In this document: positions 35,601-44,100 of the stretch, one piece after another
How the letters are laid out: the number at the start of each line of letters is the position of its first letter
How positions within the stretch are numbered: position 1 is the stretch's first letter
NCBI RefSeq assembly: GCF_023078475.1
Contig: NZ_CP095741.1
Span: 4,154,001 to 4,218,000, forward strand
DNA: 64,000 nt
Direction of reading: 5' to 3'
Source: Luteibacter aegosomaticola
Lineage (GTDB): Bacteria > Pseudomonadota > Gammaproteobacteria > Xanthomonadales > Rhodanobacteraceae
The notes under the pieces: generated by a model
What the model saw: the letters and a program-made list of their open reading frames with translations, nothing else
Told to the model about the DNA's origin: nothing
Database searches by the model: none
Made by a program: the position numbers and the translations under genes

Positions 35601-38600
35601 CTGGCCGAGGCTGCTGTCGATCTTGCCGTACGGATCCACGTCCACGGTCGGGACATCGGCCGTGTCCGTATTGTCGGCGTTGGCGTTGGGGCCGCCGTTG
35701 GCATCGTGCGAACTCGCCAGTGCGCCGGTATCGACATCGCGCACGCGGTCATCGGCGATCACCTCGACCTGATAGGACTGGTCGGCGTTGGCAAGGCTAC
35801 CGCCGATCGACACCCTCAGGCCCGCGAGATACGCAGTGATTTCGGCACGCGTACCCCGGATCACCAAAGCGGCATCGGTGCCGCCGAAGGTGTCGTCCAC
35901 CCGGACACCCGAAGTGGAGGCGTTATCCGAGGTAATGACGATATTCGTGTACGCGGTCGAGGCCAGCGGCTTGCCAGTCGCATCGTTGATGCGGACCGTG
36001 ACCTCCATGAAGTCGGTCTCGCCATCGGTGATGCCACCGCCATCGGTGTAGTCGGGGTCATTCACCTCGAAGCCACCCACCGCTGTGCTGCCGTCGAGGT
36101 AGACGGTGCCGCTGCCCGCGGCCACGGTCGGTGCATCGTTGACCGGATCGATCGTGATGGCGATCGACAACGGTGCCGGGTTGTTCGAGACGCTGCCGTT
36201 ACCGGTGTCACTACCGATCTTCGAACCGCTATCGTCGAACGTCACCTTCAGCGTCACATCGCCGTCGGCCGAGCCGTTCTGGTCCTGGTTCGCATCCTTC
36301 GCGCTCGTATAGGTCAGGCCGAGCGCGGTATCGTTGAGCAGGCTCTGGATATCGCTGGCCTTGCCGGTGAGCACCAGGTCGCCGCTGTTATCACCGCTGA
36401 TCGTCACGCCATTGATCGACGTCTGCGTGCCGGCACCGCCGATGCCCAACGTGCCGAAGTCGACGTGCAGGGTAATCGTCACCGCCGTATCGAACGCCGC
36501 CGATTCCGGATCGCTCACGACGAAGCTGCCACCGATGAACGTGGCCTGGTCTTCCTTCGTGGTCACGGCGGTGGGGCCGGTCAGCACGCCCGGCTCGTTC
36601 ACGCTCGAGGCGCGGACGACCACGGAGGCTGCCGAAATATTGCCGTTCTTGTCCGGTACCGCGGCGGTGTACCAGTCGTACTCGGTGGTATCCACCGGGG
36701 TGGTCGAGGTACCCGTACCGGTACCCGGCGTCGTCGACTGGTTTTCAGCGCCGCCGTTGGCGCCGCTGGTGAGGTTGCCATTCGCATCGCGCAGGCGGTC
36801 GTCGGCGATCACCTGCACCTGGTACTTCGCGTCACGGTCGGTCGAGAACGTCACGGTCAGGCCGGCCAGTGCCGCGTTGACCTCGGCACTCGTGCCGCGC
36901 AGCACGAGGTAGTCGCCAGCGCCGTTCTTATCGGTATCCACGCCCAGGCCCGAGGTCGTGGCGTAACCGATCGTCACTTCGCTGTATTCCGCCGCGCTGA
37001 ATGCCGTGCCGTCCGAATGCAGCAGGCGGACCACGACCTCCATGTAATCCTGCTCGCCGTCCGTGACCTTCGTGAGGTCGGGGTCGGACACGCTGAAGCC
37101 GCCCACCGGATTGTTCGCCGGCTGCGCGCTGTCCAGGTCGATCGGGCCCGTCGGAGCCTTCACCACGGGCGCATCATTCGTCGGCGCCGTATAGATCCAG
37201 AACGAGTTGCCGGCCTGCTCCTTGTCACCATCCGAGATGGTGAAGCCGAACTTGTCGTCCGGCGTGTTATCCGTACTGGTGTACGTGTGGCCCAGCGATT
37301 CCGTACCGTCGTTGAGGTAGTAGATGTAGCCCTTCGCCACATCCTGCTGCGTGAACGAGGAGCCTGCACCCAGGATATGGAAGGTCTGGCCGCCATCGGT
37401 GGAGTAGGCAATGTTGCCGTGCGCCGGCGCGGACGTGATCAGGTACTGCACCTGGACGCTGGTGCTATCCGGGTCGTAGGCCTGGAGCATGTCGCTGGTG
37501 ATCTGGCCCCAGCCGCCTTCCTTCACGGTCAGCGGTTCGTTGGCAGCGTTGCCACCGATGAGGTTCGGCGAACCGTCAGCCGCCTGGGGATCCGCCTGGG
37601 TCGGATCCTTGGCGATCTGCGGCGCATCGTTGACGTTGGTCATCTGGACGCGCACCGTGCCATCGCTGAGCGAATGGCCGCCCCAGCGGTCGACGGCGCC
37701 TACCGTGAACGTCGTGTCGCGTACTTCCGAGCCATCGCTCACGAAGCGCAGGCCCGTGGTGGCCGGGTCCCCCGTGATGATGGAGGCGTCCAGTTCCTGG
37801 TTCAGCGTGACGACGTTCCAGGTCTTGCCCTGGTCGGTCGAGTACTCCAGCCGGCCGCCCGTGGGCAGCGAGGTCACGATGAACTTCAACGCGTGGTCAC
37901 CCGTCGCGTCGTTGTTATCCGCGTAGTTGTCCTTCGTGCTGCCCGGGAGCGTCGCCGTGCCCTCCAGGTAGTCCTGGCTGGTCGCGTCGTCCGGGTCGGT
38001 GATGCTGAGCTGGCCCGTCGTGATCATGGCGGTGCCGCCTTCGGGGATCACCGTGTTCGACGAGCCCGTGACCACCGGCAGGTCGTTCACCGGGGTCACG
38101 TAGATGTTGAACGTGGGTGTCCACGTATCCGCGACGATGGTGCCATCGGGCTTCTCCACCGACACACCGGCCGATACGGAGAAGTTGGCCGCGAGGTGGA
38201 AGTTTTCCCCGCCGTCGTGCTGGAAGCGCACGTCACCGTTGTTCAGGTCGGCCTGGGTGAACGTGCCATACAGGGCGATATCCACCCACTGGCCATTCAC
38301 CTGCTTCTGCAGCGTGCCGCCGCCGGTGGTGCCGTCATCGAGCGCGAAGCCGAGGAAGGTGTAGACGACCTGGGAAGGCGGCACGCCCTCCGCGGTGTAG
38401 CTCAGGCCCGGGTCCTTGCTGAAGTCGCTACCCGTGCCGTGCAGCACGATGCTGCCGCCCTCATCCACGGTACCAATCGAGCTGCCGCTCGGGTTCGTAC
38501 CGGCGTAGTCGGAATCGTTGTGGGTCACCGTGGTGGTCGGCGGATCGAAGTCACCGCCGTTGCCCGCCGTGGTTTCGGCCAGGTGGATGGTGAACTGGCG

Positions 38601-40877
38601 CGTGACCAGCGTGGCGCTCTGCAGGCCGCTGGTGTAGTCGCCGCCGATGCGGGTGAACGTGCTGCCATCCGCGTTCCAGCGCAGTGCCGTGGTGTTATCC
38701 ACGACCTGGAAGTTGAAGGTGTCCGTGAGGCCCGCTTCCGCGCCACTCACCTGCACGTACTCCACGCGGCCCTTCGCGATGTCATCCATGGTGAAGACCT
38801 GGCCCGGCTGCAGGTGCAGGTGGTTCAGCAACAGATAACCGTGGGTCAGGCCGGCCTGGTCCACCACGAAGCTGAGGTTGCTATCGGGGGAATCGACGTC
38901 CGTGACGTGGAGCATGTCCGTCGTCAACACCACGGTATAGGCACCATCGGAACCGTTGCCCGCAGCGGTCACCGTGGCGTCGCGTGAGCTGTGATCCGTG
39001 TCGAACACCGGATCGTCGTCGACGGCCACGATGTTGAGCTTGACGGTACCGGTGGTGGTGGCCTTCGTGTCCGTGCCACCGCCCAGGTCGGTCACGCTCA
39101 CACCGAACGTGTCCTGCGTGATGCCGTCCGTGCCGTCGTTGCTGTAGGTCAGCTTGTTGCGGTCGGCGTAATCGAAGGTGAGGCCGGCGGTCGTGACCTC
39201 CACGCCATCGAAGTACAGCTTGCCGTGCGTCGGCAGCGAGGTAATCGTGATGGTGAGCGTCGTATCCTGAGGGTCACCGCCGCTGTCCGCGACGATGTAC
39301 TGGCCCACGTTGCCGGTCTTCGCCGCATTCTGCGGCTGGCCTTCGTACACGTCGCCCGTGCCGCCGATGGTCGGCGCCTGGTTGACCGGCACGACATGGA
39401 GGCTGATCTTCACCGTATCCGAGCTGGCCAGCGGCGTCGCGCCATCGTTCACGCGCGCGCTGAAGCTGTCGTCGTGATCCTGGTCCGCGCCCGTGGCTGT
39501 ATGCACGTAGCGCACGTTGCCGTCGATCACATCCTGCTGGGTGAACACGGAGCCGACGCCCAGTCGGTTGCCGTTGAGCGTGAGGTAACCGTACTCGGGA
39601 ATCGCGGTGACGCTGTACACGATCTGCGTGGGCGTCTGCGTACCCGCAGCCACTTCCGGATCGACCGCCACCAGGGTGTCCTTGGTGATCACCGTGCCGG
39701 TGCCGCCGTCGATTTCGCTTACGTTTTGCGTGGCATCGCCCACGGTCACCGGGTCGTTGGACGGCGTGATCGTCACGTCCAGCGATTTGCTGGCCGTCAG
39801 CGACGAGGCCACGTCCTTCACCGTCACGGTGATCGTGGTCTTGGCGGCGGTATTGCCCAGTTCCTTGTCGGCCGCGGCGAACTGCAGCTGGTTCAGCCAC
39901 GCGGAGGCATCCGCCGCCGACCCGGTGAACTCCAGATGGCCGTTGACCGTTTGGCCCTGGCCGCTCTTGTCGACGAGCTGGCCCACGCCGGTGTCGCCCA
40001 CGGCGACATCCACCGTCACCTGGCCGGAGTCCGTGATGGTCCAGCCGGTCAGCGTCGCGTGGTCCGCGCCAGCCGCATTGAGCGGGCTCGGTTCGGACGC
40101 GGTGACGCTCTTGGCCGTCGTATCCACGGTCGGCGCTTCGAGCAGGCCGTCGTAGTTCAACGACAGCGCACGCGCCTCGATGTGCCCGGTGCTGCTTTCC
40201 AGCACCCAGTTGCCGCCGCGATCGGCCGCGCCGGTTTCGTCTGTGGACGAAGCGATGTCGGCGTGGGTGAGCTTGGCCATCTCGGTGACCATGGCCGTGT
40301 CCTTGCTGGACACATCGCAGCCATAAAGCAGGATGTCGCCGCCGGCCGTCATCGTGGAGCCCACATCCCCGAGCTGGTGGGCGAAGCTGTCGATGTTCGC
40401 CGCCGTCACCGTATCGGTGCCCAGCGAAATCGAATCGCTGGAGCCGTGGCTGATGATGTGGATGGCGCTGATGTCGTGCTCGCCGCGCAAGGCGTTGGCG
40501 AGCTGGTCCATGCCCGAGGAGTTGTCGTCGATCACGATGACCTGGCTGCCCTTGGGCAGCTGGGCCACGATCGATTGCCAGTTGGCCACGCTCTCGTCGA
40601 CGACGTAGACCTCCTTCGGCTGGGCCTCGGAGGGAGCGGCGGTGGCGGCAGGGGCCGGCGCGGCAGCCGGTGCCGGGGTCTTCGCCTCGGCCTGCACGGC
40701 ATGGCCGGGCTGGTCGGCGGCGGCGCTGTGGAACTTGCCTGCGTCGTGGGCCGCTTCCGCCGGATCGGCGTGGTGGGCGGCTTCCACGAGCGCCGCGCCG
40801 TCGTACATCTGGCGGGGCTCGAGCGCGTAACGGTGGGTACGCGGGCGGAAGGGGTTGTTCGACTTTGTCCCTGGCAT
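29607..40877 (-). CDS. Giant DUF4347 / cadherin-like / VCBS repeat surface protein
   Basis: 3756 residues. No classical signal peptide. The N-terminus has the motif LEPRQMYDGA (about 18-28), an LEPR-XLL-type tag found at the start of large secreted repeat proteins, followed by a His/Ala/Pro-rich linker. DUF4347 spans about 95-250 (EVYVVDESVANW, HIISHGSSDSISLG, LLYGCDVS). Cadherin/CSPG-like repeats fill about 250-2000 (LPTHGKLYFDGVEV, YSNDGTDGITQDTF). Six VCBS-type units of about 275 residues follow. The C-terminus (after 3590) is non-repetitive and ends in a His-rich stretch. No RTX GGxGxD nonapeptides are seen. A surface adhesin role is inferred. AAGG lies 9 nt before the ATG. The export genes follow in the same operon. 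Confidence 0.92.
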   Translation of the reverse strand: MPGTKSNNPFRPRTHRYALEPRQMYDGAALVEAAHHADPAEAAHDAGKFHSAAADQPGHAVQAEAKTPAPAAAPAPAATAAPSEAQPKEVYVVDESVANWQSIVAQLPKGSQVIVIDDNSSGMDQLANALRGEHDISAIHIISHGSSDSISLGTDTVTAANIDSFAHQLGDVGSTMTAGGDILLYGCDVSSKDTAMVTEMAKLTHADIASSTDETGAADRGGNWVLESSTGHIEARALSLNYDGLLEAPTVDTTAKSVTASEPSPLNAAGADHATLTGWTITDSGQVTVDVAVGDTGVGQLVDKSGQGQTVNGHLEFTGSAADASAWLNQLQFAAADKELGNTAAKTTITVTVKDVASSLTASKSLDVTITPSNDPVTVGDATQNVSEIDGGTGTVITKDTLVAVDPEVAAGTQTPTQIVYSVTAIPEYGYLTLNGNRLGVGSVFTQQDVIDGNVRYVHTATGADQDHDDSFSARVNDGATPLASSDTVKISLHVVPVNQAPTIGGTGDVYEGQPQNAAKTGNVGQYIVADSGGDPQDTTLTITITSLPTHGKLYFDGVEVTTAGLTFDYADRNKLTYSNDGTDGITQDTFGVSVTDLGGGTDTKATTTGTVKLNIVAVDDDPVFDTDHSSRDATVTAAGNGSDGAYTVVLTTDMLHVTDVDSPDSNLSFVVDQAGLTHGYLLLNHLHLQPGQVFTMDDIAKGRVEYVQVSGAEAGLTDTFNFQVVDNTTALRWNADGSTFTRIGGDYTSGLQSATLVTRQFTIHLAETTAGNGGDFDPPTTTVTHNDSDYAGTNPSGSSIGTVDEGGSIVLHGTGSDFSKDPGLSYTAEGVPPSQVVYTFLGFALDDGTTGGGTLQKQVNGQWVDIALYGTFTQADLNNGDVRFQHDGGENFHLAANFSVSAGVSVEKPDGTIVADTWTPTFNIYVTPVNDLPVVTGSSNTVIPEGGTAMITTGQLSITDPDDATSQDYLEGTATLPGSTKDNYADNNDATGDHALKFIVTSLPTGGRLEYSTDQGKTWNVVTLNQELDASIITGDPATTGLRFVSDGSEVRDTTFTVGAVDRWGGHSLSDGTVRVQMTNVNDAPQIAKDPTQADPQAADGSPNLIGGNAANEPLTVKEGGWGQITSDMLQAYDPDSTSVQVQYLITSAPAHGNIAYSTDGGQTFHILGAGSSFTQQDVAKGYIYYLNDGTESLGHTYTSTDNTPDDKFGFTISDGDKEQAGNSFWIYTAPTNDAPVVKAPTGPIDLDSAQPANNPVGGFSVSDPDLTKVTDGEQDYMEVVVRLLHSDGTAFSAAEYSEVTIGYATTSGLGVDTDKNGAGDYLVLRGTSAEVNAALAGLTVTFSTDRDAKYQVQVIADDRLRDANGNLTSGANGGAENQSTTPGTGTGTSTTPVDTTEYDWYTAAVPDKNGNISAASVVVRASSVNEPGVLTGPTAVTTKEDQATFIGGSFVVSDPESAAFDTAVTITLHVDFGTLGIGGAGTQTSINGVTISGDNSGDLVLTGKASDIQSLLNDTALGLTYTSAKDANQDQNGSADGDVTLKVTFDDSGSKIGSDTGNGSVSNNPAPLSIAITIDPVNDAPTVAAGSGTVYLDGSTAVGGFEVNDPDYTDGGGITDGETDFMEVTVRINDATGKPLASTAYTNIVITSDNASTSGVRVDDTFGGTDAALVIRGTRAEITAYLAGLRVSIGGSLANADQSYQVEVIADDRVRDVDTGALASSHDANGGPNANADNTDTADVPTVDVDPYGKIDSSLGQNVASNIRVVFPSSVNNPTVIGVTDSNVGTESSAGTYVLQHIALDDPDAGDSPISATITLPSGFLVNSLGGVAMSAGSHGTLNGTDYVVGTDAQGHSTITLTGSITDVEAALNTVGIKIPASSADKDNNALWNGTFQVQLSVNDQANHGSRPDQGTLDDDAAYNDGNYDGSVGDHYGYADNTQGSTDAALVTTRLINVTISSSLQVREEGLTPTGLAGSQASDGSWTFALGNGLDSVTFAGSAGTTLTLTAAQLGSLDSMSEASRTLDTPNGTLVITGYETNPDGTTTLTYHYTLTGAVQQPGVTSSNDTITVTTTDSEQSVNSGVIVVNIVNDTPTAYDDAAEVTEDSHQAATGNVVTDPGTTGKPDRLGADDPGASPVTGVGIGAGATPVAGNVGTLISGQYGHLTLNADGSYSYLANDDNAAVNALKDGETLKDSFTYQITDKDGDKATATLTITIKGHTDGAPTITAVDKNGTANGNVTVYEKGLVDGDDSQIQKSSIDFTAPDGLTSIWIGGTEVTLAQLQALGNGNTLNLVSTDGTLTLTGFTVKDSVGGVPTSGSVAYTFTLTHAPTVNTSALQENYTLSITDAGKAKVDGDDLGVLIIDDAPTAKDDAGTVTEDGPALSGDVVHGDANGGVADRIGADATASPVTGVAVGDTGTTATDNVGSALVGTYGTIVLNADGTYTYTLDNTNPTVNALKVNSQPLTETFTYTITDADGDTSTAKLVITIKGKTDGTPAVTVKDNNGAATGDATVYEAGLVDMPGGDVTSGKITVVAADGLSGVTFQWGTETITLSLDELTQIHQGTLRVGFGTSYGVLEINGFDTTTSVGGVATEGKISYTYTLSTAPSVSGDNVADTFHLTVVDASGAKSTVSDFVVNIVNDKPIANADAAEVTEDSGVNATGNVITGTGAHDVADRVGADGATVTGVSANLGGGSTSTGTVGSALDGQYGRLTLNSDGSYTYELDDSNPTVNALKDGSTPLKETFTYTITDGDGDTSQTTLVISIKGHTDGTLTVGPDGGNGTNGAGGAATVWEAGLTTDGPAADKSSVDGTLDIASPDGLSSVVIGGKTISASDLTDLHHGGSPITITTADGSTLLITDFTVIDSTGGAATKSTISYTYTLNGPRSQTGSDHENDTIALEVNDAGGGNATGSLVVTIMNDVPVAKGDTSDAYEDGAGASGNVIGTGGATAPGLGDVTDRPGADGGIHVTGVHAGDTGGTVTGSVGGSVVGQYGTLTLNSDGSYSYAVDNDNPAVNALKDGSQPLTDTYTYTITDADGDTSTATLTIRIHGNTDGAPTVTPADGNGAASGHATVYEPGLTPDGPAGESAAATGTIDLTAPDGLTSVKVGGTTLTVADLDAIHSGTPVTIHTPDGTLVLTDFVATTNAAGTITTGGTLSYTYTLDHAVGQSGAADTTDEIGLVVTDAGGADVHGTLVIDIVNDTPTANHDTGDVNEDGAPLTGNVVTGSTHGDVPDRVGADATASPVTGVQAGTAPGAVNGHVGVGVAGQYGTLTLNADGSYSYAVDNTNPVVNALKDGVTLTETYTYTITDADGDAATTTLTITIHGHTDGAPVIGAVDGNGSATGHATVHEGGLADHDGSQTTTGTLTVTAGDGLASVTIGGTTLTADQLGQLSGGHPVTIHTPDGTLVLTGFHATATNGSVPTAGTISYTYTLDHALTQNGPDSTDTIALTVVDRGGGTSNGTLVVDIANDVPVAHDDSATIVQDSGQTSTSGNVYVGSDRIGADGAAAGGPVTAVSSQNTGHAGVIGGGSAGAYGTLVLNPDGSYSYKLDVANPKVSSLDASRTLTEVFVYTITDADGDTSTATLTITIHGTTPPIQAKGDEIWPIGYDHTKRDIRQTWEPGLFVLPDGVAFSQKLLEDIEADRRVGENDFARDHSPLWDDFSPFAPAKLAEKNATDKHHHAHEKDHAKHTAQHHAPQASHEPPQVPVAIHVPPPASTPGGAPSLSARIAAMAKANHPEIAAVPTTQPRH
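30080..34650 (-). repeat. VCBS repeat array inside the giant gene, period about 830 bp
   Basis: The landmark CTTCAGCG..TT(G/C)AC recurs at 30981, 31812, 32664, 33498 and 34314, i.e. spacings of 831, 852, 834 and 816 bp. The protein landmark N-D-x-P-x-A-x-x-D...E-D recurs six times. Nucleotide similarity between units is high enough to allow recombination. Confidence 0.9.
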
Positions 40878-40957
40878 GGTGCGCCTTGCTCTGTGCTGGC
40901 TTTTACGGGCCGAACGACGCCATCCCGCGGCTGGCTCAGTCGCAGGAGTGAAGGTTC

Positions 40958-40984
40958 GGTATAAAAGCTGTGAACTACGTCACA
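40958..40984 (-). promoter_or_regulatory. Perfect CRP/Clp-type site beside a -10-like box, upstream of the giant gene
   Basis: TGTGA-N6-TCACA at 40969-40984, fully symmetrical at the core and extended to CTGTGA/TCACAG. On the minus strand TATACC (40963-40958) follows 5 nt later and could be a -10, in which case the site would cover the spacer and -35 region; if another start is used it could activate. It lies 92 nt before the ATG. Clp is the CRP homologue of Xanthomonadales, known to respond to c-di-GMP. Confidence 0.7.
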
Positions 40985-41115
40985 GCAGTTGGCGCGATCG
41001 TATGTAGCAACCCTGATACAGGAAAGTGGGTAGCGCAGGAACTTATGTCATGCCGGACGTGACAAACTTCCCCTCCAGCAAAGCCGCCCGCGCAAAGGGC
41101 GCCACAACAGGCTTC

Positions 41116-41153
41116 CCTCGTATTTGCCGAAGGGGAATACGAGGATTCGGCAA
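41116..41153. other. Two interleaved inverted repeats 3' of the histidine kinase gene
   Basis: CCTCGTATT (41116-41124) pairs with AATACGAGG (41136-41144), and TTGCCGAA (41124-41131) pairs with TTCGGCAA (41146-41153). The arms interlock as in a pseudoknot. No T-run follows on the minus strand, so it is not a standard terminator for the kinase gene. From 40985 to 41115 nothing else stands out except TGTCA...TGACA at 41046-41064. Confidence 0.6.
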
Positions 41154-41164
41154 CTAGGAATTTT

Positions 41165-44100
41165 TCACCCTACAGGGCTTGGAGTTAGGCCCGGGCGCGT
41201 AACGGCGAGTTTCATCACCTGGCGCATCAGCTCCCCCGCCGTGGCCGGCTTCAACAGCACGCCGTTGAAGTTCACATGTGTGACGAAGGACGGCGCCGGG
41301 TGGGTCGCAGCGTAGAGGAGAACGGGCAGGTCTTTGTGAAGATCGCGGGCGGCATGCAGCAGGCGCCAGCCATCCCCACCCGGGAAACGTAGCTCGGTAA
41401 TCACGAGGGCCGGGCGGTGGGCTTGCATCGCCTGGAGCGCCGCCTGGCCGTCGGCCGCCGCCACGCTATGGAAGCCGTAGCCATCCAGCAGGTCGCAGAG
41501 CACCGCCCGGGTCGGGGCATGCGGCTCGACCACCAAGACGACCTCATCGGCGCCATCGACCTCCCCGGCATCCTCGCCGGGCGCCAGCTCGGCTTCGACG
41601 TCATCGACGCTGGCCAGCGGCACCTCCACGGCGAAGGTGAAACGGCTACCGCCCGTCGGCACGGCCTCGACCGCGAGACGCGACCCCATGTGCTCGAGCA
41701 GCTGCTCCACGATCGCAAGGCCCAGACCGCTGCCATCGTGGCGAGCCGCGTTGTCGCCGCGGGCGAACGGCTGGCGTAGCGCCTCCAGCGCCTTCGGATC
41801 CATGCCGATGCCGGTGTCTTCCACCGTGAAGCCCAGGCGCACGCCGTTGCCCGGGCCGTGCAGCACCTCGGCATGCAGCACGACCGTGCCACCGTGGGTG
41901 AACTTGGCGGCGTTGCCGAGCAGGTTCATCAGCACCTGGCCGAGGCGGCGGAAATCCGCGACCACCAGCGCAGGCAGGCGTTCGTCGAAATGCGTGGTGA
42001 GGTGATTGCCATGGCGCTCCGCAAGCAGCTCGGCACGCTCGGCCAACTCATGCAGGAAGGCGTGCAGATAACCCGGTGCCGGCTCCAGGCGCAGGCCGGT
42101 GAGCTCGCCACGCGAGAATTCCAGCAGTTCGTCGATCAACGCCATCTGCTGGTGCACGTGGCGCTCGATGATCCGCGGATAATCGCGGCCCACGTCGCCG
42201 CGGCGCCACTTACGCACCGCGGAAAGAATGGTGTTGAGCGGTGCACGCAGGTCGTGGCCCACGTGGGCGAGCAGCATGCGGCGCGCCTGCAAGGCATCGC
42301 GCAGTTCGCTCGTGCGTACTTCCACCACGGCCTCCAGCCGACGGGCATGGGCGATCAGCACGCGCATGCGCCAGCGCCAGGCCACCCACATCACAGCCAG
42401 CACCAGCAGTACGGCGGCCGCATAAGCCCACGGTGTCTGCCACCACGGCGGCGCGACGGTAAAGCTGAGCGTGAGCGGCGGCGAAGCGACGCGGCGATTC
42501 ACATCCACCGCCTGCACTTCAAACGTGTAGTGGCCCGATGGCAACGAGGCGTAACGCACTTCGCGCTGGGCGGTTTCCACCCAACCGCCGTCGACGCCGG
42601 GCAGGCGATAACGGAAGCGCACCGGATGGCCCGCGTTGTTGTTGGCCACGCCGAAGTGCAACACCAGCGCGGCGGCCTCTTTATAGGGAAGCGCCTCACG
42701 CGTATCGACCGGCGCATCGCCGTAATGCACGCCGGTCAGTACCGGCAGGATGTTGCGTGGCGCCAGCAACTGGTCGGGATCGAGCACGTGGGTGAGCCCC
42801 ACCGGCGCACCGATCCACACCGTGCCGTCGGTATCAGCGAGGAACGCACCGTGGTTGGTTTCATCCCATAGCAGGCCGTCGCGCATGGAAAGCCGCGCCC
42901 ACGCCCCGTGGTCCAACACATCCACGCCACTGCCACCGCCCGCCCACAGGCGGCCGCGCTGATCCACGCGGAGGAAATAGAAACGGGTATCGGCGAGCAG
43001 CGCATCATCCACGGGCGCAGCGGCCAGCGTGTCCTTGTCGCTGGTATCGGCCACCCACAGGCCCGGCTGCAACGCGCTCAGCCACAAGCGGCCATCGGGC
43101 GTCACGGCGATATTCTCGTAGCCGCCCGCGGATTCGCCGGGCTGCAGCTGCACGTGCGTCCAGCGGCCACCGCTCAGGCGGAACAGGCCGGCACTGCACG
43201 CCACCCAGAGCCGGCCCGCGGTGTCTTCGCTCGCATCCGAGCACATCGTCGATGGAATCAGATCCGGCGCGGCACGCGTGGCCGTGCCCTTCAGCGGATC
43301 GATCTCGAACAAGCCGCCCAGCGTGTAGGCCCACAAGCGCCCCGTGTGATCGCGCAGCGCGCCGCGGATGAGATAGGGCAGCGTCGTGACCACGCGCGTT
43401 TCGTGGGTCTGCGTGTCGTAGCGCGCCACGCGGCCATCGAACAGGAAGTACCATAGCGCGCCCTTCCCGTCCGCGATCACCGCATGCGCCTGCGCGGGTG
43501 GCGGCAGCGCCAGCGGGGCGCGATGGGCCGCGTTCTGCTCGGGCTCGATCACTTCCGCGCCGGCTTCGCTCGCCACCCACAACGTATGCGCATCGGCGCG
43601 GGCGATCGACCAGACGAGGTTGCCACTCAAGCCCTGCGCGGCGGTCCAGTCCTCGACGGCATCCGCGCTGCTCCAGTAGTAGACGCCGCGCCCGTAGGTG
43701 CCCATCCAGACCATGCCATCGCGATCGGAGACCATGGAGGAAATGCCGACACCCGGCAGACCATTCGCCGCATCGAACAACTGCCACTGCCCACCGTCCC
43801 AGCGAGCAAGGCCCACATCGGTACGCGTAAGGATGCGCCCTGCCCTGTCTTCGACGATATCGATGCTCGACGCCGCCACCTTCATATGGCCTTCGGGCAT
43901 GTCGTGCGCGACGAACGCGGTGGCATTGGGCGGCAAGCGCAACACGTGGCCGATGCCACGCGCCCACACGCTGCCATCGCGCGATGCGAGCAAGCCGAGC
44001 CACTTGTCCGCCGGCACGCCCTTGTCCTCACCGAAGCGGGTAAGCACGCCGTTACGCAGGCGGCACAACGCCGGGCCGCAGCCGAACCAGGTGGTGCCAC

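Noticed and set aside
35481..40964. Further long plus-strand frames (1168 and 657 codons) opposite the giant gene
   Set aside because: Same shadow effect; composition is that of an antisense frame and the sense protein has clear domains.
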